Below are positions 30,612-40,440 of a DNA stretch of 50,407 nucleotides, piece after piece. This stretch comes from Caulochytrium protostelioides (taxonomy: Eukaryota; Chytridiomycota; Caulochytriomycetes; Caulochytriales; Caulochytriaceae): positions 1 to 50,407 of the forward strand of contig ML014248.1 in assembly GCA_003615045.1 (NCBI GenBank), in the 5' to 3' direction. Position 1 is the stretch's first letter, and every line of letters begins with the position of its first letter. The position numbers were made by a program, and so were the translations under genes. The notes under the pieces were generated by a model. It worked only from the letters and a program-made list of their open reading frames with translations. It was not told the origin of the DNA and made no database searches.

Positions 30612-33600
30612 ATGGCGTCGCGCAGGCCGCGCGGCGGCCTTTCCACCCACGGAGCGATGGCCGACGCCGCCGCCGCCGCCGCCGACGATGACGCGGTCAT
30701 CACGATGCAGCCGCGCGTGTTCGACGGGTTCGGCGAGGTCCGGCCCGCCAAGACCTGCTTCCCGCACAGTCGCGTGATCGTCCGTCCGCTTGTCGCTTCC
30801 ACAGCCTCGCACGCGCCGACGCTCTCGATCTCCGGGTTCACGGGCGCCGCGACAGCCCCGCCCGACCTGGCCGCGCAGGCCTGGCGGCGCTTTGATGCCG
30901 CGCTGACGGCCCTGTTTGACGCCGCCGACCGCGGCGTCGGCGTCGACGACGCCGCGGCTCGACGGCCGCCGCCGCCGCCCACAGAGAGCTTCCAAGAGCT
31001 CTCGCGGCTCTGCGAAGCGGTGTGCTTGTACCACCTGGGGGCGCCGCTGCATGCGCAGCTCGTGGCGTTCCTCCAGGCGCGCGTGCAGCGGACGCGGCGG
31101 CGGCTGCTCTCCTGGTGCCAGACCCAGGCCGACGACGATGACGACCACAGCAACAGCAACAACAACCACCTTGGCGGCGGTCTCTCTGACGACACGCCCA
31201 TGACCGACCGGCCCGTCGACCGCCGCGGCGATCGCTTGTCGCCGGGAGCGCCGGCGCCGTCGACGCCGGGATCGCCGCCGCCGGCAGCCGCGGCGGATCC
31301 GTCGCTCCGCGTGCTGCATGTGATCACGGCGGCCTTTGACGACTGGCAGCGGCCGCTGCACCTCGTGTGTCACGTGTTCGCGTACCTCGACCGGACGTAC
31401 GTGCTGCAGACGCCCGGGCTGCAGAGTCTCTGGGACACGGGCATGGCGCTGTTCCGTGACGCCGTGCTTGCGAGTAAGCCCCTGAGCGACCGCCTGACCC
31501 GATGCTTCCTGGCGGTCGTCACGGCGCGGCGCGTCGCCCGCCTCGATCGCTTGGGTCTGGCGGCCGCCGACAGCGCTGCTGCGACCGTCGCCGTCGCCGT
31601 CGCCGAGAGCGAGCTCACCGCTGTCGACCGCTACCGCCACGAGCAGGTCCGTGCCGCCGTGATGATGGCGCACGCGATGTGCGTCTACCAGGCCGTGCTC
31701 GAAGCGCCGCTGCTGGCCAGGATCACGCCGTTCTACGAGGCGCGGGCGCAGCAGTGGATGCAGACGATTGCGGCCGCGAGCGCCGACGCTGGGCTCAGCT
31801 TCGGCCGCGCGAGCGCCACCCGCGACGTGGTGCGCTGCGCCGTCGCCGGCAGCGCCGCCACGCCCGCGTCCGCGAACGAGGTCCGCCGGTATCTTGCGTT
31901 TGTCGAGCACGTCCATCGCATGGAGCAGGCCGATGCCAGCGGCGACGGCCGCGACAACAGCCCCCGCAGCGACCGCGCCGGCCACGGCGCCCTGCTGGCG
32001 AGCTCCTGGCCCGCGATCGGCGCGCGGCTCGACGACGCGCTGCTGGCGGCGTGCCTGCCGCGGCTGCTGGCGTTCGGGCTGGAAGTCTTCGCCGCACAGC
32101 GGGATCTCGCGAGCCTGGAGGCACTGTACCGCGCGGCCCACAAGACGGGCCAGCTGCCGCTGCTGTGCGACGCGTATGCGGCGTTTGTCGGCAAGGCCGG
32201 GCTCCAGCGACTGGTGGACCCGCAGCAGGACCCGACCATGGTCGCGTCGCTGCTGGCGCTGCATCGCGACGCGCAGCGCATCACGACGCAGGCCTTCCAC
32301 AGCCGTCCGCTGTTCATCAAAGCCACGAAGGACGCCTTTGAGCAGTGCCTCGCGAAGCGGCCTACCAAGCCGGCCGAGCTGGTCGCGCGCTACATCGACG
32401 ACCTGCTGCGGCCGAACCCGCGGACGGACGCCGCGGTTGACGAGCTGCTCGACGAATGCCTGACGCTGTTCCGCTTCTTGAGCGACAAGGACGTGTTCGA
32501 GGCGTGCTATAAGAAGCTGCTCGCGACGCGGCTTCTGCTGGACCGCAGCGCCTCGGTCGCGCGGGAGCGCTCGATGCTCGGCAAGCTCCGCAGGGAGTGC
32601 GGGTCTGGGTTCACGTACCAGCTCGACGGCATGTTCAAGGATATGGACGAAAGCGAGGTGCTCATGACCGCGTATCAGCCGTTGGCCCCGGCGTCCGCCG
32701 CCACTGCGGTCGCCGCTGCCACCGCGCGGGGATTCGCCTCGGCCGGGCGGAAGCGGCGTGCTAGCGCTCGTTTCAGCGACGACGACGATGACCACGTCGA
32801 TGCTCAGGCCAGCCGCGATGACGATGACGACAACCACGACCGCGATGACATCAGCGACCACGGCCGTCTCACGTCGCCGATGCGCGTGCAGGTGCTGACC
32901 GCTGCCTACTGGCCGACGTATACGCCGGTCGCGATGGTGCTGCCGGAGCCGCTGCACACGTGGCACGCGCACTTCGAAGCCTTCTATGGAAGCCGCCACG
33001 CCAAGCGGTGCCTGACCTGGCACCATCCCCTCGGCCACGGTGTTCTTCGCGCCCACTACCCGCGCGGCACCAAGGACCTGCTCGTCTCGGCGTTCCAGGC
33101 CGCCGTACTGCTGCTCTTTAACGAGGGCGACGACTGGACCGTCGGCGCGCTCGGCGACCGACTCCAGCTCGACGCGGCGGAGCTCGCCCGTGCCATCCAG
33201 AGCCTCACGGGCGGGCCGGACCGGCCGCTCCTGATGGCGCCCCAGACGGCGGCCCCGGCGGCCCCGGCGGCGGCGACGGCGACGGCCGAGGCGCGAGCCA
33301 GCACGCCGCTGCCCACGTCGACCCGCATCTCGTTCCATGCCGAGTTCACGCATCCGCGGCGCCGCGTGCACATCAGCACGGTCCCGGTGAAGGAGACGGA
33401 AGACGCAGAGCTCGAGGCGACGGCCGAACATGTGTTCGCCGACCGGCAGCACCAGGTCGATGCGGCGATCGTGCGGATCATGAAGAAGCACCGCACGCTC
33501 GCGCATGCTGCGCTGCTCACCGCGCTCTTGGAGGAACTGCAATTCCCCGTGAATCCCACGGACCTCAAGCAGCGCATCGAGAGCTTGATTGATCGGGAGT

Positions 33601-33650
33601 ACATGGAACGCGTGAAGGGCAAGCGCAACGTCTATCACTACGTGGTCTAG
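30612..33650 (+). CDS. CUL4: Cullin-4, scaffold of CRL4 ubiquitin ligases
   Basis: This is the scaffold linking DDB1-type adaptors (N-terminus) to Rbx1 and E2 (C-terminus) in CRL4 ligases for chromatin, repair and replication control. It is 1012 residues from ATG 30612; a second ATG at 30657 is possible. Cullin-repeat features include LCEAVCLYHLGAPLHAQL and LRVLHVITAAFDDWQRPL. The C-terminal blocks are LLATRLLLDRSASVARERSM and MLGKLRRECG, VLTAAYWPTYTP, LLFNEGDDWTVGALGDRLQL, and the neddylation segment DAAIVRIMKKHRTLAHAAL with Lys958 at the NEDD8 position. It then reads ELQFPVNPTDLKQRIESLID REYMERV and ends YHYVV. The FPV-P-DLKxRIESLIDRxYMER wording is that of Cul4 rather than Cul1 or Cul3. 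Inserts absent from typical Cul4 include a Ser/Asn/Asp-rich loop near 170-240 and an acidic DDDDDH-rich loop near 690-755. Confidence 0.95.
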   Translation: MASRRPRGGLSTHGAMADAAAAAADDDAVITMQPRVFDGFGEVRPAKTCFPHSRVIVRPLVASTASHAPTLSISGFTGAATAPPDLAAQAWRRFDAALTALFDAADRGVGVDDAAARRPPPPPTESFQELSRLCEAVCLYHLGAPLHAQLVAFLQARVQRTRRRLLSWCQTQADDDDDHSNSNNNHLGGGLSDDTPMTDRPVDRRGDRLSPGAPAPSTPGSPPPAAAADPSLRVLHVITAAFDDWQRPLHLVCHVFAYLDRTYVLQTPGLQSLWDTGMALFRDAVLASKPLSDRLTRCFLAVVTARRVARLDRLGLAAADSAAATVAVAVAESELTAVDRYRHEQVRAAVMMAHAMCVYQAVLEAPLLARITPFYEARAQQWMQTIAAASADAGLSFGRASATRDVVRCAVAGSAATPASANEVRRYLAFVEHVHRMEQADASGDGRDNSPRSDRAGHGALLASSWPAIGARLDDALLAACLPRLLAFGLEVFAAQRDLASLEALYRAAHKTGQLPLLCDAYAAFVGKAGLQRLVDPQQDPTMVASLLALHRDAQRITTQAFHSRPLFIKATKDAFEQCLAKRPTKPAELVARYIDDLLRPNPRTDAAVDELLDECLTLFRFLSDKDVFEACYKKLLATRLLLDRSASVARERSMLGKLRRECGSGFTYQLDGMFKDMDESEVLMTAYQPLAPASAATAVAAATARGFASAGRKRRASARFSDDDDDHVDAQASRDDDDDNHDRDDISDHGRLTSPMRVQVLTAAYWPTYTPVAMVLPEPLHTWHAHFEAFYGSRHAKRCLTWHHPLGHGVLRAHYPRGTKDLLVSAFQAAVLLLFNEGDDWTVGALGDRLQLDAAELARAIQSLTGGPDRPLLMAPQTAAPAAPAAATATAEARASTPLPTSTRISFHAEFTHPRRRVHISTVPVKETEDAELEATAEHVFADRQHQVDAAIVRIMKKHRTLAHAALLTALLEELQFPVNPTDLKQRIESLIDREYMERVKGKRNVYHYVV

Positions 33651-33833
33651 CCCGATGGACGCATCGCCCGATGGGCCGATCACCGGTGCCTCCTGGACTT
33701 CAAGCTGACGTTGAACGGGATCGTCATGTGTGGCGTTCCCTCCCGGTTTCGTTGCCGATGATGGTCATGTATCACTCTATTACTGCATCCACTCTCCTAC
33801 GTGAAAAAGCACTCTCGGGGCCGTGACGTGCCC

Positions 33834-36800
33834 TCACAGATCAAAGTCGCTCGTGTCATCGCCGTTCGTCGGCGGCGGGACCCGCCCCGAGCGCGTGACG
33901 GGCCGGTTCGACGCATACGGCGCCGCCGCGCCGACGCCGCCGCGGCCATCGCTCGACTCGCTCTGGATATCCTCCAGCAGGGACGACAGATCCGACAGAT
34001 CCGAATCCTCGTCCAGCTGCGCCGCGCCAGCGCCGCGGCCGAGCGGCGCGTCCGGGAAGCCGCCCGGCACCCGGGCCGCGTCGGGGCCGCGCTTCGCCGC
34101 GCCGCTGCGCGTCGGCGGCCGCGTCATCATCACGGGCGCCTGCGCGGCCACTGTGGGCGCCGCGCGGGGCGCGGCCGTCGCCGCAGCCGACGCAAACGCG
34201 TGGTCCAGCACCGCGTCGTCGTCGTCGTCGTCGTCGCTCAGCGCGTCGCCGTCGCTGTCATCGTCGGTGATGTCGGACAAATCGAAGGGCTCGTCGACGG
34301 GCGCGGCTGGGCGGGCCCTGGGTGGCGCCGCCGCCGCGGGGGGCGGATCGCCGTCGCTGGCGTCGCCGTCGCTGAGATCGGAGAGGTCCAAGGAGGCGTC
34401 GTCGATGGGTTTCTGCGGCGCGGCGCGCTGGGCGCGCTGCGTCTCGGACGCCAGCGACTGGAGGGACGCGCGGGCGGCCGGCTGGGCGGCGCGGCTGCGC
34501 GGCGCTGTCGCCGGCAGGGCCTCGGCGATCGTCGCGTGAGCCAGTGGCGGAACGCTTTGCAAGGTTCCGACGTCGGCTCCGCTCGTGCGCGCCGCGCCGC
34601 GCGGCTGGGCAGCCAGTGGGGGGGTCGCCGCCGCCACCGTCACCGCCGCGGCCGCCGTCGATGCGGACGACGCGGACGACGCCGTGTCCGAGTCGGAGCT
34701 GTCGGCGGCGCTCCAGGTGACTTCCGCGGACGCCGCGTCGGCGTCGCGCGCGGCAGCGCGCTTTCCCTTCGCGAACGGCTTCATCGAGACCGCCTTGAGC
34801 TTGGCGGCGAGCTTGGCGCCGGCGTGCGGCACGGCGCGCGCGATATCGAGCGGCGGCGGCCGGGCCTTCCATTTCTTGGCGGCGAGCGCGGCATCCAGCG
34901 CGGCTTTGGCGGCACGCATCGTCTCGGGCGACGGCGCGGCGCGCGCCGGCGCCGGGGTGCGCGCGACCCGCAGCTGCGACGGATCCGACAGAACCGGCCC
35001 CGGTGGCGCGCCGTCCGGCCGCTGCGACGCTGCGGCGGACGCCGGCACGCTGTGCGACCGCTGGGCATGGCGCGATGCACGGCGGCCGCGGCTCGCGGAC
35101 CGATGGCGGTGGCCGTGGCGGTGGTCGTGGCCGTGGCCGTGGCCGTGGCGATCGGCGCCCTCAGGGCGCCGCGGGGACCGGGAGCGGCCCCGGGCCAGCT
35201 CGTAGTCGGGCCGCGCCGCGGAGTCGCGGAACGCCACGTCGGCCGAGACCAACGACTGCGCGGAGTATCGGTGGAGATTCTGGATCAGGTGGTGGTCCGG
35301 ATGGCGCTGGGAGCGGGCGACGAGCTGCTGCTCGGCGGCGCCGAGCTGCGCCTCCAGCACGGGCAGATCGATGTGGTGGCCGTGCGCGGTGCCGAGCAGG
35401 TGGCGCAGGCCGTCGGTGATCGCGGCGTCGATGGCGTGGACCTCGTCGTCGAGATCGTCCCGCGGATGCGCGCCCACGTGCTTCATCCAGGGTCGTCCTG
35501 GATCCGTGGGCATGGCGTTGTAGAACTTGCGGACCTGCGTCCACGTGAGGCCCGGTGGCGGCTTCATGGCCGACTTGAGCGCCTTCTTGGCCGGAGCTGC
35601 GGCCGGCTGCAGCATCGACGCCGGAGCCGCAGCCGGGGCCGGGGCCGGAGGGGGTGCCGCCACGATGGGCTCCAAAGGCGGGGTGGGCAGGGCGACGGGC
35701 GCCGGCGGCGACGGCGGTTGGACCGCTTCGGGGAGCGCCGGCGTCTGCGTCTGCGCCTCGCGCAGCCGCTGGTGATGTGCCAGGACGGCCTCGAGCTGCG
35801 CGATCCGCAGCTGCGCCGCATCGAAGCGGTCGGCCTCTTGCTGCATGTCGCGGCGCAGGGCGTCGATGTCGTCGCGGACCGCGGGGTCGGCGACGACGAT
35901 GGTGGCCGGCGCCGGGGCTGGCGGCGCGGGGGCGGGCGGCGCGGGCGGCTCGTCGTCCGAAAAGGACTCGTCGGCCATGGCGACGGTCGAGGCGCCGTGG
36001 GCCGTGGGCGCGCGCTCGGCGCGGGCGACGGCGTCGCGCTCGGCGCGCTCCCGGTCGGCGCTCGCGAGCGTTTCGGCGCGCTGGAGCTCCAGCAGCCGCC
36101 GCATCTCCGCCAGCTCGGCCGCCAGCCGCGCATGCTCGTCCTTCAGCAGCGCGCTGACCTCGGCTTCGTGGCGCTTCTCGTGGCGCTCGTTCTCGGCGAC
36201 CTCGCGGTGCATGCGCTGCGCGGCATCGAGCACCTGGCTCTGGAACGCGTGGAGCATGGCCTCGATTTTGTCCGTTTCCGAGGGCCGCGGCTCGACGGCC
36301 GGCGGCGCCGGGGCGGGGGCCGGCACGGGCGCGGGCGCGGGCGCGGGCGCCAGCGGGTGGGAGGCGGCGTCGGCGGCGGGCGTCTCACGCTCGAGCTGGT
36401 CGGGGTGGCGACGCTCGCAGTGGGAGCGGAGGTACGCGGGCGTCGTAAAGACTTTGGTGCACCACGCGCAGTCGTAGTAATGGGCGAGGCCGGCGGTGTT
36501 GTGGCCGGCCGGCAGCTTCGTGACCATCTGGTAGGCATAGAGCGTCTTGCGCAGCTGCCGGTTTTCCTTCTTGAGGTCGTGCAGAGCGGCCTCCAGCGCG
36601 TCGTTGCGGTCGGCCTGCGTCGCGCTGAGCACGTCGGCCCGACTCAGCGCCGCGGCGAGGTCGTCGCCCTCGGCCTGGCGGGTGGCTTGGCAATGCAGCA
36701 GATACTCGATCGTCAGCTGCGCCAGCTGCAGCACCTTGAGCACGTTGGGATCGACATCGCGCAGATCGTTGGCGGCCGCGTCGCCAAAGGCCACGGTGTC

Positions 36801-37316
36801 GAGCACACGGTCGAGGGCCGCGACGTCGGTGTCGCGGCGGATCTGCTCGACGGAGAGCGCCGTCAGCTGCCGCCAGTCGAAGGGTGTGTCGCGCCGCGCG
36901 AAGCAGAACGCCGGCGCCGGCGCCGACTCGTCGCACAGCTGCGTGACCCGCGCCGGCGCGGTCCGCAGCCGTGCGGGCGAGCGTCGGGGCGACCACGTGG
37001 CCGCGGGCGACGCGGCGTGGCGACGGCCGGCGCGGATGGCCTCCGTCATGGCCGCGGCGCGGCGCCGTGCCTCCGCGTCGCGGCCGGCCGTCGCCACGTA
37101 CGCGCCGAGCGAGCCGGCGCTCGAAGCGCTCCGGAGGGATTCCGTGCCGCGCGGCGACGACCAGCGCCCGTGGAGCGGCGGCGGCGGCGGCGGGCGCGCC
37201 GATCGCGGCACATGGATCGCGTATGCGGGCGCCGGGGACGGGAGCCGCGCCGCGCCGCGGTCGACGGAGCCGGCGCGCCGGGACGCGGACCGCTCGCTCA
37301 TCCGGAAGGCCGTCAT
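33834..37316 (-). CDS. DZIP1: DZIP1/Iguana-like ciliary basal-body zinc-finger protein
   Basis: The DZIP1 family acts at the transition zone and basal body in cilium assembly and trafficking. The protein is 1160 residues. A disordered basic N-terminus (1-135) is followed by the Dzip-like domain at about 138-265: FDWRQLTALSVEQI, DVDPNVLKVLQLAQLTIEYLL. A coiled coil is next, then a C2H2 finger with Cys283, Cys286, His299, His304 (CAWC...HCERRH). A long coiled-coil follows, then Pro-rich and basic (SRSPRR, HGHGHGHDHRHGH) segments. The C-terminal third has repeated acidic DLSD-type motifs (LDLSDLSDGD, FDLSDITDDD, SDLSDLSSLL, SDFDL at the end). ATG 37316 is followed by an alternative Met six codons later. 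It converges with Cul4 across a 183-bp gap. The family assignment rests on the N-terminal domain plus the finger in the right order. Confidence 0.93.
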   Translation of the reverse strand: MTAFRMSERSASRRAGSVDRGAARLPSPAPAYAIHVPRSARPPPPPPLHGRWSSPRGTESLRSASSAGSLGAYVATAGRDAEARRRAAAMTEAIRAGRRHAASPAATWSPRRSPARLRTAPARVTQLCDESAPAPAFCFARRDTPFDWRQLTALSVEQIRRDTDVAALDRVLDTVAFGDAAANDLRDVDPNVLKVLQLAQLTIEYLLHCQATRQAEGDDLAAALSRADVLSATQADRNDALEAALHDLKKENRQLRKTLYAYQMVTKLPAGHNTAGLAHYYDCAWCTKVFTTPAYLRSHCERRHPDQLERETPAADAASHPLAPAPAPAPVPAPAPAPPAVEPRPSETDKIEAMLHAFQSQVLDAAQRMHREVAENERHEKRHEAEVSALLKDEHARLAAELAEMRRLLELQRAETLASADRERAERDAVARAERAPTAHGASTVAMADESFSDDEPPAPPAPAPPAPAPATIVVADPAVRDDIDALRRDMQQEADRFDAAQLRIAQLEAVLAHHQRLREAQTQTPALPEAVQPPSPPAPVALPTPPLEPIVAAPPPAPAPAAAPASMLQPAAAPAKKALKSAMKPPPGLTWTQVRKFYNAMPTDPGRPWMKHVGAHPRDDLDDEVHAIDAAITDGLRHLLGTAHGHHIDLPVLEAQLGAAEQQLVARSQRHPDHHLIQNLHRYSAQSLVSADVAFRDSAARPDYELARGRSRSPRRPEGADRHGHGHGHDHRHGHRHRSASRGRRASRHAQRSHSVPASAAASQRPDGAPPGPVLSDPSQLRVARTPAPARAAPSPETMRAAKAALDAALAAKKWKARPPPLDIARAVPHAGAKLAAKLKAVSMKPFAKGKRAAARDADAASAEVTWSAADSSDSDTASSASSASTAAAAVTVAAATPPLAAQPRGAARTSGADVGTLQSVPPLAHATIAEALPATAPRSRAAQPAARASLQSLASETQRAQRAAPQKPIDDASLDLSDLSDGDASDGDPPPAAAAPPRARPAAPVDEPFDLSDITDDDSDGDALSDDDDDDDAVLDHAFASAAATAAPRAAPTVAAQAPVMMTRPPTRSGAAKRGPDAARVPGGFPDAPLGRGAGAAQLDEDSDLSDLSSLLEDIQSESSDGRGGVGAAAPYASNRPVTRSGRVPPPTNGDDTSDFDL

Positions 37317-38529
37317 GGCGGCCGACAGACAACAAGACGCGGGAAGGTCGGCGTCCGTCGCTGGACGGCCTCGGCGAGCGGAGGCACCACGGAGCGCCTC
37401 GGAAGCCAGGAGGAAGGGGAGGGGGCGGTTCCACGGTATGAAAGAAAAGACGTCGTTCGCGCGTGGTGATCGACGTCGTGCTGGACGTCGACGAGCAGAG
37501 AGAAACGCGAGGCCAGGCCGCTTGGGAGGCGCCCGTCACGCCGACCGGATCATCCCCAGCCGCGCGGCCGACGCCACTCATGGGTGAGGTGAGTGTCAAG
37601 ATGTGGGTGGTCAGCGAGACAACGCGATGACGAGCTGGGCGCTGGTGTCGTGCGACAGCGTTCATGCCGTGCCATGCCCCCGCAGGCACGGCGTGGACAC
37701 GGAGGGAGCGCCCGTGGGAGGGCGGACACCACGCGCCTGCATCGCCATCCTGGACAACCAACGCATGCGAGGCGGCGGCCGCCGCGGCGTCGGAGTTGGG
37801 ATGAGGACGGATCCCCGCGGCGATCGAAAGTGGCCCGTGACCGGCGTCGCACGGATCGTCGCGGCGAGGGCGACCCGAGACGGCGGCGTGCCGATCCTGC
37901 TGATCGCGTGGATGGGACGGCCGGCCGGCGGGGGGCCGGGATCTTCAAAGGCCGCCGGCGCCGGCGCCGCCGTCGCTCCCCGCCAGCCTAACGGCGACGC
38001 GGGGTGACGGGGACGGCGGTTCAAACTCCGCTGCCGCAGGCGCCATGGACCCGCCGACCGCGGCGCGGCCAAAGGACGCGAAGCGCGAGGGCGCCGTCGC
38101 CTCATGGCTTCCGTCGTCTCGTCGAGACCGGCGCACGATGCTCCCCCCGGCGGCCCTTCTCGGTCCTTCTCGGAGGGCCGCGTCGAGTCGGTCCGAGTCC
38201 GCTACGGCGCGGGCGACCCCCAGCAAGGAACGTCGGCGCGGGATGGGAGAGGTTGAGACGAGCCGGGCTCGGTCGTTTGCCCGCGCCGGCTCTGGCCACC
38301 GAACGCAGGCCCTCCCTGACTTGGCGCTGGCCAAGACCGCTCGGCGCTGGGATGCAGCCCATCGTTCGCGGTGTTGCCGGGGTTGTCCCTGCCGGATGGG
38401 CCGTCCAAGTCGAATTGTTTGCTGCATGATGTGTCCCAGTGCATGCAACCGGGAAAGCCGTCCTAGTCGAAGCACCTCAGCGACCGTGGCGACCGATTGT
38501 CGGATTGACGCTTGCAGGCCCACCCAACA
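37317..38529. other. DZIP1 upstream region
   Basis: Over 1.2 kb of GC-rich sequence with no supported gene, between the DZIP1 start and the Fanzor-like relic, both read on the minus strand. No TATA box is evident. Confidence 0.45.
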
Positions 38530-40266
38530 CGCATACCAGGCCCTTCGTGGTGCCCACGGGGGTCACTCCCTCACCGAAGCACCGCGCATCGTGGTTCCGT
38601 GGCTTGCTCACCTGGGGCCGCCAGGGGGGCTTGCCCGAGGGTCGCACAACGCCTTCCGTCTGACGAGGAAGGCCAGGCAGCGCGGGAGGTCCATCACGGC
38701 AGTGACATCGTGGTTCACGCACTGGCGGTGGGTGGCTTTCGTGCCACAGCAAGCGTCGACCCACGGTCCCCTCGCGCCGGCGTGGACCGCGTTTCAGGAC
38801 CCCATGCGTCTGGGCATACACCCGGGTCTCGCCGACCGGGATGGTCGGCGTCGGCGCGGCCGCGACAGCGTCCGCACGCGTCGTACGATCCCGGTTGACT
38901 CGCGTCGGTGCGGCTTGAGAAGCGGTCGGTCCTGTTCCGGGACGCGGACCGGGACGATGGCCGTCGGCGCGGTCGGTTGGGCACCCCCGCGAGCATGGCG
39001 GGGCGGGTTGATCCGCATAAGCGCCGTCGAGCGAGCGCCCGTCCGGGTATTACCGGCCGGGTTGGCGGCCGTAGACGCGGTTGGGGCAACGCTTGTCCGG
39101 GACGTGCGAGCGATCGGCACCTGCGTTGGATCCCGGGGTTTCACCTGGGTCAGGAGGTCATCCGTCTCGGTATGCACCTGGGTCCTCCGGAACGCGTCGA
39201 CCAGGATGGTGCGGTACCACTGGTCGCACGCCTGATAGCGGTAGGAAAACTGAGATCTCGCCCTTGCCGCCGGGGGGCAAACTTAGAGGCCCCGTAAGCG
39301 ATCACCACTTCAGCAACCACGGATTCCATCGCCGTGGCCGCCTCCACGGTGACGCGTTTCATGAGCTTGGCAAAACATGCGCTGCTTGCCGCTGTACAAT
39401 CGCAGACGCTGGCGTGCCCAGCGCGGCTTCAGGAACTCGGCCCACAGCGGCCCATACGTAGCGAGCCATACTTCCAGAAAGCGGCGTTGCGCGGCGAGCG
39501 CTGTGCCCTTGGAGCTCACCTCCGACAGCTGGCGACCCTTGCCCGACACGACCCGAGACTTTTTGATGTCACCTTCAGTGTTTCCTGCCGGTCCCTGGCG
39601 TGTGCATCATGGGCATTGCGCGCCCCGGAGCACCTTCATGCCGAACCTTAAGCCCGCAAGAGCCGCAAGGGCGTGCCCTCCTACGTAACAGCCAAAAATT
39701 CTCCGTTAGCAGCCTACAACATGGCTGTGCCGGCCCCGTCGCTCCGCCTTGTCAGCTCATCCCGCGCTCTGGACACCCTCTTCAGGTCTCATGCTGCCGA
39801 GGCAGCGGCGTGCCCGTTGGGCAGGGCCGCGGAGATGGCCTTTTCCGTCAGAATAGTCTGTGGAACCTCGCCTCACGCGCGCGTCGATTTGAATGTCACT
39901 ACGGCAAGCCGATGCAACACCGAGGACGCAGTGACTGGACTGTTTGCCCGCGAGCGGCCGCCGTTGGCGAGCATCCGAGTGGGAACTCCGCATATCTCCG
40001 GAGGACGCCACCAGGAAATGTTTCAGGGCAGGGCCGATGGCCTTGGGAGTCGTAGCCCCCGACGCGAAGCCACCGAGCTCGACGCTTGAAACCCGCCCGG
40101 AGGACCCCTGAACGGGGCACAACGCCAGCCACGGCGGTTCACGCGTCGGACTATTGCGGACTCCTGGCTCGTCCAGCATGGCGGAACACGTATATGAGAC
40201 GCCAAGGCCACCATGTCGGGGACTTTGGGCACGCTCCGCAGCATCCCATGAGACGGCGAAAATCAT
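38530..40266 (-). pseudogene. Fanzor/TnpB-like nuclease relic, copy 2 (frameshifted)
   Basis: Minus-strand fragments in changing frames line up in the order of a Fanzor nuclease. RFLEVWLATYGPLWAEFLKP and RLRLYSGKQRMF lie at about 39549-39390. VVAEVVIAYGASKFAP (a typical RuvC-II neighbourhood) is at about 39320-39275. An ILVDAFRRTQVHTETDDLL-like stretch is at 39210-39150. PTPTIPVGETRVYAQT and RRLLWHES are at about 38855-38735. After a further shift comes CVNHDVTAVMDLPRCLAFLV at about 38735-38675, corresponding to the NRDxNAAxNI RuvC-III block of copy 1. At least three frame changes are needed and the RuvC-III acid context is eroded, so it is not functional as read. The upstream limit is uncertain; protein-like frames continue to about 40266. 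Flanking repeats were not identified. Confidence 0.55.
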
Positions 40267-40363
40267 CCAGTCGCAAGGGTATGGCCATGTCGCATTCGTG
40301 TCACGAGGTTACCGGGCCACCAGACGGCCTCGGCGTGCCAACCCCGGTCTCGCTGCTTCGAAA

Positions 40364-40440
40364 GTCTTTTTTTTTCTGACCGTTTTCGTGCCTTCCCTTT
40401 CCATCGTTATCGGTCACGTCTTTGGCGAGCCTCGTTCGCG
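40364..40440 (+). promoter_or_regulatory. T-rich promoter/5'-UTR tract of the orphan secreted-protein gene
   Basis: A run of nine T's (40366-40374) followed by pyrimidine-rich sequence (TTTTCGTGCCTTCCCTTTCC) immediately precedes the ATG at 40441. Pyrimidine tracts are common in fungal core promoters. No TATA box is seen. Confidence 0.35.

Noticed and set aside
29451-33683. 1410-codon minus-strand open frame
   Set aside because: It is antisense to cullin-4 and the end of Vps27; Arg/Gly/His-rich composition comes from the GC-rich third positions of the real genes.
33801-37469. 1222-codon plus-strand open frame
   Set aside because: Antisense shadow of DZIP1; low-complexity Arg/Gly/Val composition and no domain.
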